This document shows, piece after piece, positions 1-8,292 of a stretch of 64,000 nt of DNA (its first letter is position 1; the number at the start of each line of letters is the position of its first letter). The stretch is from the NCBI RefSeq assembly GCF_039543525.1, contig NZ_BAABJX010000028.1, positions 1-64,000 on the forward strand, written 5' to 3'. This DNA is from Algivirga pacifica (GTDB lineage Bacteria > Bacteroidota > Bacteroidia > Cytophagales > Flammeovirgaceae). The position numbers and the translations under genes are program-made. A model generated the notes under the pieces. That model was given only the letters and a program-made list of their open reading frames with translations. It searched no databases and was not told the origin of the DNA.

Positions 1-19
1 GTTCAAAATTTAAAAATAA

Positions 20-51
20 GCAACGAGCCTTAGAGAGTATAGACTCGTTGC
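20..51 (+). terminator. Hairpin at the window edge, possible terminator
   Basis: An 8-bp perfect stem (GCAACGAG at 20-27, CTCGTTGC at 44-51) with a 16-nt loop. There is no T run, so it is a weak terminator candidate for a gene lying off the left edge. Confidence 0.3.
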
Positions 52-60
52 AACAAAGCC

Positions 61-102
61 ATTAATCATTAAAAATTAATAATTGAAAATTGATAATTGA
101 AT
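61..102. repeat. Heptamer array, consensus ATTGATA/ATTAATA
   Basis: Six successive 7-bp units (attaatc, attaaaa, attaata, attgaaa, attgata, attgaat) fill this stretch. The same ATTGATA heptamer forms a perfect array at the other edge of the window (63969-64000). It lies upstream of the aldehyde dehydrogenase gene and probably downstream of an off-window gene. Confidence 0.7.
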
Positions 103-181
103 AAGGGGGTTACAAGACCATACCTGTACACTCTTTTCACTGTCAGAAGTAGTTAACGGGTAAAAAAACACAACAAACATA

Positions 182-1741
182 ATGGAACAAGCAACGCTTA
201 CTATGAAACATGCAACACTTCTTGAGCAACTGAATATTCCTGAAGTTGCTCCTGCTTACAGTACTGGATTAGAAGACGCTCCTGTTGGAGGACGTGAAAT
301 CAGAGAGGTTTACTCTCCGGTTGATGGAACTTTGATTGGAAAGGTGGAGATGGCAACGCAAGAGGATTTGGAGAAAGTTATCGTCACTGCTGAGGAGGCA
401 TTTAAAGTGTGGAGAAAAGTACCTGCTCCACAGAGAGGAGAGGTGATCCGTAAGATTGGAGAAGCTTTAAGAAAATATAAAGATCCTCTAGGAAAACTAG
501 TGACCTTGGAGATGGGTAAGATCTATCAGGAAGGTTTGGGCGAGGTACAGGAAATGATCGATATCTGTGACTTTGCAGTAGGTTTGTCTAGACAGCTTTA
601 TGGCTTGACGATGCACTCAGAAAGACCTGAGCATAGAATGTATGAGCAATGGCATCCAATTGGATTGGTAGGAATTATTTCCGCGTTTAACTTCCCAGTA
701 GCCGTATGGTCATGGAATGCGATGATCGCCGGGGTATGTGGTGATGTAAACATCTGGAAGCCATCTGAGAAAACACCATTGACAGCAGTTGCTTGTCAAA
801 ATATTGTAAAAGAAGTATTGAAAGAGGAAGGTCTTCCTGAAGGAATTTTCTCGTATATCGTAGGAGATGCAACCATTGGATCATCCATGTCTCATGACAG
901 TCGTTTCCCATTGATTTCTGCAACAGGTTCTACACGTATGGGTAAGAAAGTTGGAGAGGCTGTAGGGGCACGCCTAGGAAAGTCATTATTAGAGCTTGGA
1001 GGGAACAATGCGGTGATTATCACTGAAAATGCCGATATGGAGATGGCTATCCGTGCAACAGTATTTGGTGCTGTAGGTACTTGTGGTCAGCGCTGTACGT
1101 CGACACGTCGTTTGATTATTCACGAGTCTCGCTACGAGGAAGTAAAAGAGCGTTTGGTAAAAATTTACCCAACGTTGTCGATCGGTAATCCATTGGAGCA
1201 AGCTAACTTGGTAGGTCCGTTGATCGATAAAGATGCGGTAGTTGCTTTCCAAAATGCATTGAGCAAAGCCAAAGAAGAAGGAGGCAATGTACTTGTTGGT
1301 GGTGAAGTATTGGAAGGAGAAGGATATGAGACAGGTACTTATGTAAAACCTGCTTTAGTAGAAGCTCAAAACCACTTTGAGATTGTACAAGAAGAGACAT
1401 TTGCACCTATCCTATACTTAATTAAGTACAGTGGTACGGTAGAAGATGCTATTGCAATCCAAAACAATGTGAAGCAAGGACTTTCTTCAGCGATCTTCAC
1501 GGATCATATGAGAGAGGCGGAGGCATTCTTGTCTGCTTTGGGTTCAGATTGTGGTATTGCTAACGTGAATATCGGTACTTCAGGTGCTGAAATCGGAGGA
1601 GCCTTCGGTGGAGAGAAAGAAACTGGTGGAGGTAGAGAGTCAGGTTCTGATGCATGGAAAGCATATATGAGAAGACAAACCAATACGATTAACTATGGGG
1701 CTACTTTGCCATTGGCACAGGGAATCAAGTTTGATCTTTAA
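182..1741 (+). CDS. ALDH7-family aldehyde dehydrogenase (antiquitin type)
   Basis: NAD(P)-dependent aldehyde dehydrogenase, 519 aa, cytosolic. The sequence matches the ALDH7/antiquitin branch, whose members oxidise alpha-aminoadipic semialdehyde (piperideine-6-carboxylate) in lysine catabolism. Hallmarks: the GEVQEMIDICDFAVGLSR stretch near residues 120-137, Rossmann segment around 245-262, general base Glu271 in LELGGNNA, and catalytic Cys305 in GTCGQRCTSTRR. The stretch GGAFGGEKETGGGRESGSD near the C-terminus is also typical. The first ATG is used; a second Met at residue 8 is possible because no clear ribosome-binding site discriminates. It stands alone, with a hairpin terminator downstream. 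The exact substrate is inferred from family membership only. Confidence 0.93.
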   Translation: MEQATLTMKHATLLEQLNIPEVAPAYSTGLEDAPVGGREIREVYSPVDGTLIGKVEMATQEDLEKVIVTAEEAFKVWRKVPAPQRGEVIRKIGEALRKYKDPLGKLVTLEMGKIYQEGLGEVQEMIDICDFAVGLSRQLYGLTMHSERPEHRMYEQWHPIGLVGIISAFNFPVAVWSWNAMIAGVCGDVNIWKPSEKTPLTAVACQNIVKEVLKEEGLPEGIFSYIVGDATIGSSMSHDSRFPLISATGSTRMGKKVGEAVGARLGKSLLELGGNNAVIITENADMEMAIRATVFGAVGTCGQRCTSTRRLIIHESRYEEVKERLVKIYPTLSIGNPLEQANLVGPLIDKDAVVAFQNALSKAKEEGGNVLVGGEVLEGEGYETGTYVKPALVEAQNHFEIVQEETFAPILYLIKYSGTVEDAIAIQNNVKQGLSSAIFTDHMREAEAFLSALGSDCGIANVNIGTSGAEIGGAFGGEKETGGGRESGSDAWKAYMRRQTNTINYGATLPLAQGIKFDL

Positions 1742-1867
1742 GGTTTAAACTACTCTAAAAGCTAGGATTTTATCTGTGAGGTTAGGTTTTATACGCTAAT
1801 ATGTAGTCGCCGATAATATCTGAACGGTTTAATTGGAGTAGGTTATACCTTTGGTATTTATCTTACG

Positions 1868-1909
1868 AGAAGGAGATCTCAAATTTACGATTTGGGGTCT
1901 TCTTTTTTT
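1868..1909 (+). terminator. Factor-independent terminator after the aldehyde dehydrogenase gene
   Basis: AGAAGGAGATCTCAAAT can pair imperfectly with ATTTGGGGTCTTCT and is followed by seven T. It sits about 130 nt after the stop codon at 1741. Confidence 0.6.
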
Positions 1910-1974
1910 ATCCGATTAGATCCTGTATGCGATAATAAATATGAGTAAATGGAGGTTTATTTAATCTTGTTGTC

Positions 1975-2023
1975 ACCTACTTAAAAATATTGTATAATTA
2001 GGTTGAGTAGGTTGCTTTTTTTT
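1975..2023 (+). terminator. Second terminator-like hairpin
   Basis: Arms ACCTACT (1975-1981) and AGTAGGT (2006-2012) pair perfectly around a 24-nt loop, followed shortly by a run of eight T. The rest of the 445-nt gap between the two genes shows no reading frame of note. Confidence 0.35.
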
Positions 2024-2103
2024 GTGTGAGAACCGAAAATAAGATTACATGAGTAAGACAAAAGTAGGTTTGTGGTTTTTAGATCTAGGTGATCTCTATA
2101 AAT

Positions 2104-2111
2104 TACTTTTG
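2104..2111 (+). promoter_or_regulatory. Bacteroidetes -7 box for the receiver gene
   Basis: TACTTTTG matches the Bacteroidetes -7 consensus TAnnTTTG exactly. It lies 75 nt before the start codon at 2187. No good TTTG -33 element is seen at the usual distance, so this is tentative. Confidence 0.4.
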
Positions 2112-2186
2112 TGAAATTGTCAGAATGAGATGAGTGCAATAGGTGCTCAATTAGAATTACCCAACCAGAATTAACCCATCAAAACT

Positions 2187-2597
2187 ATGCAGAAAAAGTA
2201 TAATACCATCATGCTTATCGATGACAATGAAATCGACAACTTGATCAACCGTAAGATGCTGGAAGCATCCAATATTGCAGACAATGTATTGGTGCATACA
2301 GGAGCGAAGAGTGCGATTGAATTTTTGAAGAATATAGAGAAGTTACCGGAGTCTTATGCTAAGGATTTATTGCCGGGATTGATCTTTTTGGATATTGATA
2401 TGCCATTGATGGATGGCTTTCAGTTTCTTGATTTGTTCAATAAGCTTTCTGAGACTACCAAGGCATCATGTAAGATCGTGATGTTGACTTCTTCCGTAAA
2501 TCCAAGAGATGTAGAACGAGCACAGAGCTATCAGCATATTAAACGCTATTTGAATAAGCCCTTGACGCAACAAATAATTGTAGAGCTAGACTTCTAA
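2187..2597 (+). CDS. Stand-alone response regulator receiver protein
   Basis: A CheY-like receiver domain of 136 aa without an output domain. The acidic pocket is Asp12-Asp13 in LIDDNEID, the phospho-acceptor is Asp69 in FLDIDMPLMDG, the switch residue is Thr101 in MLTSS, and the conserved lysine is Lys124 in LNKPL. The insertion between helix 2 and strand 3 (about residues 48-63) is typical of the Bacteroidetes single-domain receivers seen near hybrid histidine kinases. No kinase is next to it, so its partner is unknown. It probably acts by protein-protein contact rather than by binding DNA. Confidence 0.93.
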   Translation: MQKKYNTIMLIDDNEIDNLINRKMLEASNIADNVLVHTGAKSAIEFLKNIEKLPESYAKDLLPGLIFLDIDMPLMDGFQFLDLFNKLSETTKASCKIVMLTSSVNPRDVERAQSYQHIKRYLNKPLTQQIIVELDF

Positions 2598-2660
2598 GAG
2601 TATTCATCTTCTTGTCTTGATTACTTATTGTTCTACTCTGCAAAAAAAAATATTAAAAGT

Positions 2661-2710
2661 AACATGAGTTATCCCATATTAACATTTAAGGGGGTAACTC
2701 ATGTTTTTTA
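2661..2710 (+). terminator. Terminator after the receiver gene
   Basis: A perfect 11-bp stem, AACATGAGTTA at 2661-2671 and TAACTCATGTT at 2695-2705, runs straight into TTTTTA. It is 64 nt downstream of the receiver stop codon. Its left arm is also one end of the larger inverted repeat at 2661-2888. Confidence 0.6.
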
Positions 2711-2888
2711 TTTAAAAAGTACCTTTATGTATTTAAAAATTAGGCAAATTCTTCAAAGCCTTGATTTTTTTGCTTCGTTTTTTCATCAAGGAAAAAATGA
2801 AGAAGCTCATACAGGGCTTGTGAGATAGCTGTAAAGTGATGAATTCTCAGAAAACTAAGCCATTTGTTAATATGGGATGATTCATGTT
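2661..2888. repeat. Inverted-repeat element of about 230 bp
   Basis: The 28-bp left end (2661-2688) returns as an imperfect reverse complement at 2861-2888, differing at only a few positions. The inside is AT-rich and has no convincing gene; a 66-codon frame starting at 2628 reads across the left end but resembles nothing. The layout suits a small non-autonomous mobile element, or duplication of the terminator hairpin. No target-site duplication is evident. Confidence 0.45.
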
Positions 2889-2961
2889 TTTTGTTGTTTT
2901 TGACGGGAGGAACAGAGGATTTTTCCTTCTAAAGAAGTATTTCAAACCTACTCTAAAGGAA

Positions 2962-2986
2962 TTTGTCCGGATTTTTAAGAACTTTG
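2962..2986 (+). promoter_or_regulatory. Promoter of the phosphofructokinase gene
   Basis: TTTG at 2962-2965 and GAACTTTG at 2979-2986 resemble the Bacteroidetes -33/-7 pair (TTTG and TAnnTTTG). The distance fits and the start codon is 28 nt downstream. Confidence 0.45.
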
Positions 2987-3014
2987 TAGCATCAAATCAA
3001 CATCAATAAGACGA

Positions 3015-4238
3015 ATGAAAGAATCAGTAGCAATATTGTGTGGAGGTGGACCAGCTCCAGGAATTAACACTGTAGTAGGAAGTGTTGCCAAAGTATTTTT
3101 AAATCATGGTTATAGAGTCATTGGTTTGCATGAAGGGTACAAAGGGCTTTTCAGTCAAGAAACGGTGGTCGATGAGATCGATTATCAGTTTGCAGACGAT
3201 ATCTATAATCGAGGTGGTTCAGCTTTGAGGATGAGTCGATTCAAGCCAGATTTGTCGACCTTGAATACCTCTTTCTTTAAGGACAATAACGTGAAGTTGT
3301 TAATTACTATTGGAGGTGATGATACTGCATCTACAGCCAATAGAATCAGCAAATACTTACAGGATCAAGATATTTCTATCCAGAATATCCACGTACCTAA
3401 AACGATTGATAATGACTTACCATTACCAGAAGGTATTCCGACTTTTGGATATAACTCAGCCAAAAATGAAGGAGTAAGTATTGCGTCTACGGTATTGGAG
3501 GATGCGAGAACAAGCCAAAACTGGTTTGTAGTTTCTGCTATGGGTAGAGAGGCTGGACATTTGGCAATTGGTATTGGCTCCGCTTGTCATTATCCGATGA
3601 TCATTATTCCTGAGATGTTTAATAAAGTTCCAGTGACGTTTGAGGCAATTATTCGCTTGGTGGTGAGCTCCATTGTCAAGAGACGTCTTTTAGGAATGAA
3701 ATATGGAGCGGCTATTATTAGCGAAGGAGTATTCCATTTTATTGATGAAGAGGAGATTAAGAATTCTGATATTCAGTTTACGTTTGATGCCCATGGGCAC
3801 CCTGAGCTTCACAGTATCAGCAAATCTCACTTATTTGCTTCTATGGTGCAAAAGCGTTTGAATGAGTTGGATTTGAATTCGAAAATGCGTCCAGTAGAGC
3901 TAGGATTTGAGTTGCGTTGTACCCAACCTATCGGATATGACTTGACCTATTGTACGTTGTTAGGGTTCGGGGTTTATCAACTTTTCCAGGAAGGTCATTC
4001 AGGCTGTATGGTATCGGTAGATATCAACGGGAAAGTAAATCCGTTGTTCTTGAAAGATGTAGAAGATGAGAATGGTAGAGTGAAGGCGCGTCTGGTGAAT
4101 ATCAATGGAGCGAATACACAAGCAGTAATGAATCATGGATTACATTACCTTACTGAAGAGGATTACGAAGCAGCAAAGGCTTATTTGGCAGATCCAGCAT
4201 ATTATGATTTCCATAATATCTTGAGCTGGAAAGCTTAA
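3015..4238 (+). CDS. 6-phosphofructokinase, PPi-dependent type by key residues
   Basis: Phosphofructokinase of 407 aa, interconverting fructose 6-phosphate and fructose 1,6-bisphosphate in glycolysis. The nucleotide loop is CGGGPAPGIN near residues 9-18. The stretch GGDDT (100-104) carries Asp103 where ATP-dependent enzymes have Gly, and PKTIDND (128-134) carries Lys129 where the E. coli enzyme has Gly. Both substitutions mark pyrophosphate-dependent enzymes, so a reversible PPi-linked reaction is inferred. MGREAGHLA (about 177-185) is the conserved substrate region. It has its own promoter and ends two bases before a purine heptamer array shared with the convergent gene. Confidence 0.9.
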   Translation: MKESVAILCGGGPAPGINTVVGSVAKVFLNHGYRVIGLHEGYKGLFSQETVVDEIDYQFADDIYNRGGSALRMSRFKPDLSTLNTSFFKDNNVKLLITIGGDDTASTANRISKYLQDQDISIQNIHVPKTIDNDLPLPEGIPTFGYNSAKNEGVSIASTVLEDARTSQNWFVVSAMGREAGHLAIGIGSACHYPMIIIPEMFNKVPVTFEAIIRLVVSSIVKRRLLGMKYGAAIISEGVFHFIDEEEIKNSDIQFTFDAHGHPELHSISKSHLFASMVQKRLNELDLNSKMRPVELGFELRCTQPIGYDLTYCTLLGFGVYQLFQEGHSGCMVSVDINGKVNPLFLKDVEDENGRVKARLVNINGANTQAVMNHGLHYLTEEDYEAAKAYLADPAYYDFHNILSWKA

Positions 4239-4239
4239 A

Positions 4240-4295
4240 GAAGAAAGGAGAAAGGAGAAGTTAAATGATTATTTTCCTTCATCCTTTCTCCTTGA
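4240..4295. terminator. Heptamer inverted repeat between convergent genes
   Basis: The left side reads as repeats of AGAAAGG/AAGGAGA starting just after the phosphofructokinase stop. The right side (4275-4294) is the matching pyrimidine version with CCTTCAT and CCTTTCT units. Together they can fold into a long hairpin serving both convergent genes. On each side the purine-rich strand is the sense strand of the adjacent gene. Confidence 0.6.
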
Positions 4296-4324
4296 ACTGT
4301 ATAGTATTGAATGCTGTGAAGAGC

Positions 4325-5800
4325 TTACATATGCAAAACGGCAGGGTCTTGTTGTGCAATGGTTAGCTTGAAATTTTCATCCATACGGATATAACGAGTA
4401 GGAGAGAATCCTCTTTCCTGTTTGAGTTGTTGGTACTTTTCAATCATACCACTAATCTTAATGTACTTGTCCCTTTTGACATCACTGATGCCTGTTTTCA
4501 GCATTTTGACAAATAGGACAATGTCTTCGCAGTTTTCTTTTCCTAAGATACGTATTTGTCTCTGTATACTGTTAGTTAACTGGTTGAATAGCTCAAAATC
4601 TCTCATACAGCAGTACTGTAGGGCTAGAAGTGTCTTGATTTCCAGCATGGCATGAGGGAATTTTTTCATGCTGAGTTCATTGAGCAGGTTATTGATCCAA
4701 CGAGCAGCTTCATCGTACTTTTTGGCATAGTAGCAAGAGATAGCTCGATATAGGATATAGTTGATATAGTTAGGGGTATCTTCGATATCCGGTAGATAAT
4801 CGTCGTACAGTTCTATGTTTTCTTGGTACATTTCCTTTTCCGTTTCCAGACGAAGATGTCTGTCAATTTTGGTATATAGGAACTGTGACGGATAGGTAAA
4901 TATATTACAGAAGGTCAGCATGACTGGCGCTGCCTTATTCACGTTTTCGTAGAAACTTCCTGCCTTGTAGTAAACTTTATAGTGGTGGTAATATTCTAGT
5001 TTTAGGTAGTCAAAGACTAGCTGTAGATGTGCGTAAATAGCATCTCTATGGTATAGCTCGAGAATCTTATCAATATTCTCAAAAGTGTCTTCGATGGCTT
5101 CCCCCTCATTGTTGACCATATCACCAGCGTTAGTGTCAATGAATAGTCGGTGGAAAATGTTTACACAGCTTTTATATACATAAGGGCGATGTGACTCGTA
5201 GCTATCACATTTTTCATTGATACGATCACGGGTCAGGTTTAGCTTTTCTACTTCATCCTGAGAGCCACTGAGGGTGTATTCGCTAAAGATCTTGAAATAG
5301 TTAGCTACGGCATCTTCAATCTCATCAACCGCAAGCATATAAGAGATATGCTGGTTGTAGAGCTGTGTATAGCTGAAGTATTCTGGAGAATTGACATTTA
5401 GCTTTTTTAATGCCTTATAAACCATGGTCAGCTCATTAGAAAGATCATAGTCGAGGAGTTCTTTTTCTAATTTCTTTAGAGTAGCAATAGAGATGGCTTT
5501 CTTTTTAGAGAAAATCATTTCATTGATATTGGCTACTTTTTTGAGCAAGTCCGTACGTGGACTTTCCATTTGCTGTAAAAGATACTCTTCAATTTTCTGG
5601 TTGAGGCGTGAACGCAACGTGTAATAAGCGTTGGTATTTACTTGTAGGGTGTCCATAATTTGGGAGTCGGACATATTACGCTCACGCATAGCTTTCAATA
5701 AGAAAGCAGATTTATCGGCATTACTATTAGCTAGGTTGTGGTAAATTGCATCAAAATCCTGAATTGAAAGCTGTTTAATGATGTTTTTTAACTTTGCCAT
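4325..5800 (-). CDS. Helical protein of unknown function
   Basis: A 491-aa protein that I do not recognise beyond similarity in style to conserved Bacteroidetes hypothetical proteins. It has no signal peptide or membrane segment. The first 75 residues are basic and helical, with a stretch (SDSQIMDTLQVNTNAYYTLR) that could form a helix-turn-helix-like fold. The remainder is a run of amphipathic helices rich in Tyr, Leu and Lys, compatible with TPR-like solenoid repeats. It is transcribed alone, with about 700 nt of gene-free DNA upstream. A regulatory or scaffold role would be a guess. Confidence 0.75.
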   Translation of the reverse strand: MAKLKNIIKQLSIQDFDAIYHNLANSNADKSAFLLKAMRERNMSDSQIMDTLQVNTNAYYTLRSRLNQKIEEYLLQQMESPRTDLLKKVANINEMIFSKKKAISIATLKKLEKELLDYDLSNELTMVYKALKKLNVNSPEYFSYTQLYNQHISYMLAVDEIEDAVANYFKIFSEYTLSGSQDEVEKLNLTRDRINEKCDSYESHRPYVYKSCVNIFHRLFIDTNAGDMVNNEGEAIEDTFENIDKILELYHRDAIYAHLQLVFDYLKLEYYHHYKVYYKAGSFYENVNKAAPVMLTFCNIFTYPSQFLYTKIDRHLRLETEKEMYQENIELYDDYLPDIEDTPNYINYILYRAISCYYAKKYDEAARWINNLLNELSMKKFPHAMLEIKTLLALQYCCMRDFELFNQLTNSIQRQIRILGKENCEDIVLFVKMLKTGISDVKRDKYIKISGMIEKYQQLKQERGFSPTRYIRMDENFKLTIAQQDPAVLHM

Positions 5801-6467
5801 AAGTCAACGAGTTAAAATCAGATTCTAGTAGTAATATTTTGAGTTGTTCTGGATGCAATCCTGTTGGGGGCATCTCATTTTTAATAGGGTTTTTTAAGGA
5901 AAGGGGAGATTATAAATCTATATTTTTCCTTTTAAGCGCTAGAATCCTAGAAATAGTTTTTAAGGAAATTATATAAGGCTTATTTAATATTTAAAAATAT
6001 AATTTAAACATTACTAATCCTATTTACTTGTAATAAATCCTTTTGTGGTGCTATTTATTTCTAGAAATTTACAATGTTATTGAAGGTTGTAAGAATATTC
6101 TTTTTATTAAAAGACGTACTTTTCTAAGTAAAAGCCATGTCTTTAAGGGGGACTTTTAGGCTTTTCTAATAAAAGGTACATGTATAAGCGTTAGGGAGAG
6201 GAGAAGGAGCTTATCGATAAGTCTCTGGGAGATGAAAAGAGAGGAAGGGAATCCTGTAAAACAGTTAGAGTCGCTGGTTGAAGCTCTAAAGAAGTAATAA
6301 ATACAGGGATTTTGTTACAATGGGTGTGTATAGTTTTTTTCATGAATAATGAGGTTTCTAAGTCTCCTTCAACAAGTAGGTTTCCTGTCCACTTTGGAAA
6401 GGAAATATTAGGTTATAGCTGCATGAAGGGTATTCCACCTTGACTTTGCGTTATATAATATTGGTTA
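5801..6467. other. Gene-poor stretch of about 670 nt
   Basis: AT-rich DNA with no plausible gene on either strand. The only notable frame is 21 codons beginning with ATG at 6233, which resembles nothing. I see no tRNA, strong hairpin or repeat-family member. It must contain the promoter of the helical-protein gene, but no clear TAnnTTTG box was found on the minus strand. Confidence 0.5.
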
Positions 6468-6500
6468 ATTTTTAGAAAGGAGAAAACCTTTTCTCTAAAA
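6468..6500 (-). terminator. Terminator of the amidotransferase gene
   Basis: TTTTTAGA-AAGG pairs with CCTT-TCTAAAAA around an A-rich loop. Read on the minus strand it lies seven bases after the stop codon at 6507 and ends in a T-rich run. Confidence 0.5.
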
Positions 6501-6506
6501 AGTACC

Positions 6507-7076
6507 CTAATCGTCACTTTTCCAACTATTTATCCAATTGTTTAATAGTTTAAGTCCAAAATCAGTCATGATTGCTTCTGGATGAAATTGGATGCCGTAT
6601 ATGGGGAGACTGTTATGGGAAATAGCCATAACTTCTTGGGCTTTGGTGTAAGCATTGACTACTAAAGGCGCAGAAACCTTTTCCAAAACCAGAGAATGGT
6701 AGCGAACTACATTGTAAGGAGAAGGGATGTCCTCAAAAAGAAAAGAATGATCATGAGTAATCAAAGAGCACTTTCCATGCATAGGGCGTTGGGCTTTGAC
6801 TAATGAAGCGCCAAAGTAACTTCCTATGGCTTGGTGACCTAGACAAATACCTAGAATAGGAAGCTTGTCATGGTAATAGTCAAGCACCTGCATCAGATTA
6901 CCAGACAACTCTGGAGTAGAAGGGCCAGGTGATAAAACAACCGCATTGTATTCTTGCTGACAGATATCTTCCAAGGGAGTATGGTTGCGAACAACATGGC
7001 ATGTTTCACCTAACTGCCCGAAGTAATCTACCAGGTTGTAGGTAAATGAATCAAAATTATCTAGAAGAAGAATCAT
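6507..7076 (-). CDS. pabA: Anthranilate/aminodeoxychorismate synthase component II
   Basis: Class I glutamine amidotransferase of 189 aa that releases ammonia from glutamine for anthranilate synthase (TrpG role) or aminodeoxychorismate synthase (PabA role). The catalytic triad is visible: Cys78 in GICLGHQA, His165 and Glu167 in QFHPEA. The N-terminal ILLLDNFDSFTYNL and the oxyanion region LSPGPSTP are classic. No trpE, pabB or other trp gene lies in the window. An isolated copy favours the PabA or dual-role assignment, so the symbol is tentative. It is separated from the upstream cvpA-like gene by an elaborate inverted repeat. Confidence 0.9.
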   Translation of the reverse strand: MILLLDNFDSFTYNLVDYFGQLGETCHVVRNHTPLEDICQQEYNAVVLSPGPSTPELSGNLMQVLDYYHDKLPILGICLGHQAIGSYFGASLVKAQRPMHGKCSLITHDHSFLFEDIPSPYNVVRYHSLVLEKVSAPLVVNAYTKAQEVMAISHNSLPIYGIQFHPEAIMTDFGLKLLNNWINSWKSDD

Positions 7077-7118
7077 AGCGATGGTTGTTAGTATCTATAA
7101 AGATAAAAAAGAGGTTAT

Positions 7119-7253
7119 CTCATAACTGAAAGGATAAAGGAGAAAGGATGAAGGAAAAGCACTTCTTAAGGTGGCTTTTATTCCTCCAATCTTTCTCCTT
7201 CAACTTTTCTGAATATATTTTGAGTGTTATTAGCTTTTCTCCTCAGTTATGAG
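7119..7253 (-). terminator. Nested inverted repeat with heptamers after the cvpA-like gene
   Basis: The outer stem is CTCATAACTGA at 7119-7129 and TCAGTTATGAG at 7243-7253, a perfect 11-bp match. Inside, AGGATAA/AGGAGAA/AGGATGA heptamers on the left face pyrimidine heptamers on the right (about 7180-7208). It lies between the stop of the CvpA-like gene and the start of pabA and probably separates the two transcripts. Confidence 0.55.
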
Positions 7254-7291
7254 AGCATTTCTCTTCTACAAAGGTATGAATTTTTTGAAAA

Positions 7292-7966
7292 TCATTGTTG
7301 CTGATCGATCAGGTCTTTCAGTTCCTTTAATTGATCAGCATTCTTTTTTAATTCCTCTCCTTGTTTCTTGTACTTTTCATATTGCTCCATCAACTCTTTG
7401 TCATTGAGGTGCTCGCTAAGTTGTTCTACCTGATCCTTGAAGTTGTCGGATAGTTGACTGGCTACGACAACCGCTTTTTCATTAAGTGCAATTAACTTAG
7501 GGTAAACAATAGAGTTTTCATAGTTTTCTTTGGGAAGGTCGATGTGGACGGAGCGTAGCAACCCAATAATGATAGCTAGTGATAGCGCATATTTGAATCC
7601 TCCTACTGCCAGGGCAGCGACATTATCCAGATCGTCCAATACGGAGTAATCGATAATCTTTTGTAGTTTTCTGCCCATAATATTGAGCCCGATAGTTCCT
7701 ACAATATAAAAGACAATAAATAAGAAAAATACGAGTGATCGAGGTGTTTCGAAGTCAGTTCCCTCTGTGCTGGTAAATAAAATAGAGATTCCCCAGAACA
7801 CTAAAAGTACCCCGATAATGAATACAGAAGAAGAGATGATTTCAAGGAGAAAGCCCCTTTTGAATCCCTTGTATGCTCCAAAAATAATGATACCTCCCAA
7901 TAGGATATCCACAATTTCTACAGAGCCTGATGCGAACCCCAATAGGGTAGATGGTAAATCAAACAT
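7292..7966 (-). CDS. CvpA family membrane protein
   Basis: Integral membrane protein of 224 aa in the CvpA (colicin V production) family. Hydrophobic helices lie at about residues 16-36, 42-66, 75-100 and 116-140. The family signature VDILLGGIIIFGAYKGFKRG follows the N-terminus. From residue 165 to the end the protein is hydrophilic and Lys/Glu-rich, consistent with a cytoplasmic coiled coil. CvpA proteins are linked to envelope integrity and bile resistance in other bacteria; the role here is unknown. No operon partner is obvious. Confidence 0.85.
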   Translation of the reverse strand: MFDLPSTLLGFASGSVEIVDILLGGIIIFGAYKGFKRGFLLEIISSSVFIIGVLLVFWGISILFTSTEGTDFETPRSLVFFLFIVFYIVGTIGLNIMGRKLQKIIDYSVLDDLDNVAALAVGGFKYALSLAIIIGLLRSVHIDLPKENYENSIVYPKLIALNEKAVVVASQLSDNFKDQVEQLSEHLNDKELMEQYEKYKKQGEELKKNADQLKELKDLIDQQQ

Positions 7967-8100
7967 GGACGATTAAAGTGTGATTGTTACGTTCTATGTG
8001 GATTGATCGTTTATAAAGTTGTGCTTTAAGCCTATCAAGATAGTACGAAAAAAAGATTTATTCGTTGCGCAGCCATCAAAATTTAAAGAAAAGCCGTAAG

Positions 8101-8290
8101 GTTGAGGCAGCTTACGCCGCTAGTTGAGTAGCACTGCGTGCTGTTGAGATTCACCTTCGGTGAGTTGAGTCTTGTATGGCATGTAAGCGCCATATTGAGT
8201 TCAGAAAACTCAACGAGCGAAGCTCCACTCAACAGCCCGAAGGGCTCCTCAACAGCGAAGCGCTCAACCAGCGGCTTATGCCGCCTCAAC
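8101..8290. repeat. Type A hairpin-module array (GTTGAG/CTCAAC spaced), inverted repeat
   Basis: A 190-bp inverted array. On the left, GTTGAG spacers at 8101, 8123, 8143 and 8164 separate the modules GCAGC-TTAC-GCCGC, AGCAC-TGC-GTGCT and TCACC-TTC-GGTGA. On the right, CTCAAC spacers at 8209, 8228, 8248, 8263 and 8285 separate GAGC-GAA-GCTC, GCCC-GAA-GGGC, GCG-AA-CGC-like and GCGGC-TTAT-GCCGC. Each module is a tiny hairpin with a 3-4 nt loop. The last CTCAAC ends two bases from the YqeY stop codon. A minus-strand frame across the array (8083-8292) is not taken as a gene. Confidence 0.9.
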
Positions 8291-8292
8291 AA

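Noticed and set aside
2628..2828. 66-codon frame after the receiver gene
   Set aside because: It runs through a terminator hairpin and AT-rich DNA, with no recognisable protein features.
6233..6298. 21-codon frame MKREEGNPVKQLESLVEALKK in the large gap
   Set aside because: Too short to support, without ribosome-binding site, promoter or known relatives.
8101..8290. CRISPR-like regular repeats
   Set aside because: The constant element is only six bases, the intervening words are self-complementary rather than unique spacers, the two halves are inverted, and no cas gene is present.
8083..8292. Minus-strand frame of 69 codons across the type A array
   Set aside because: It is made almost wholly of repeat modules and resembles no protein.
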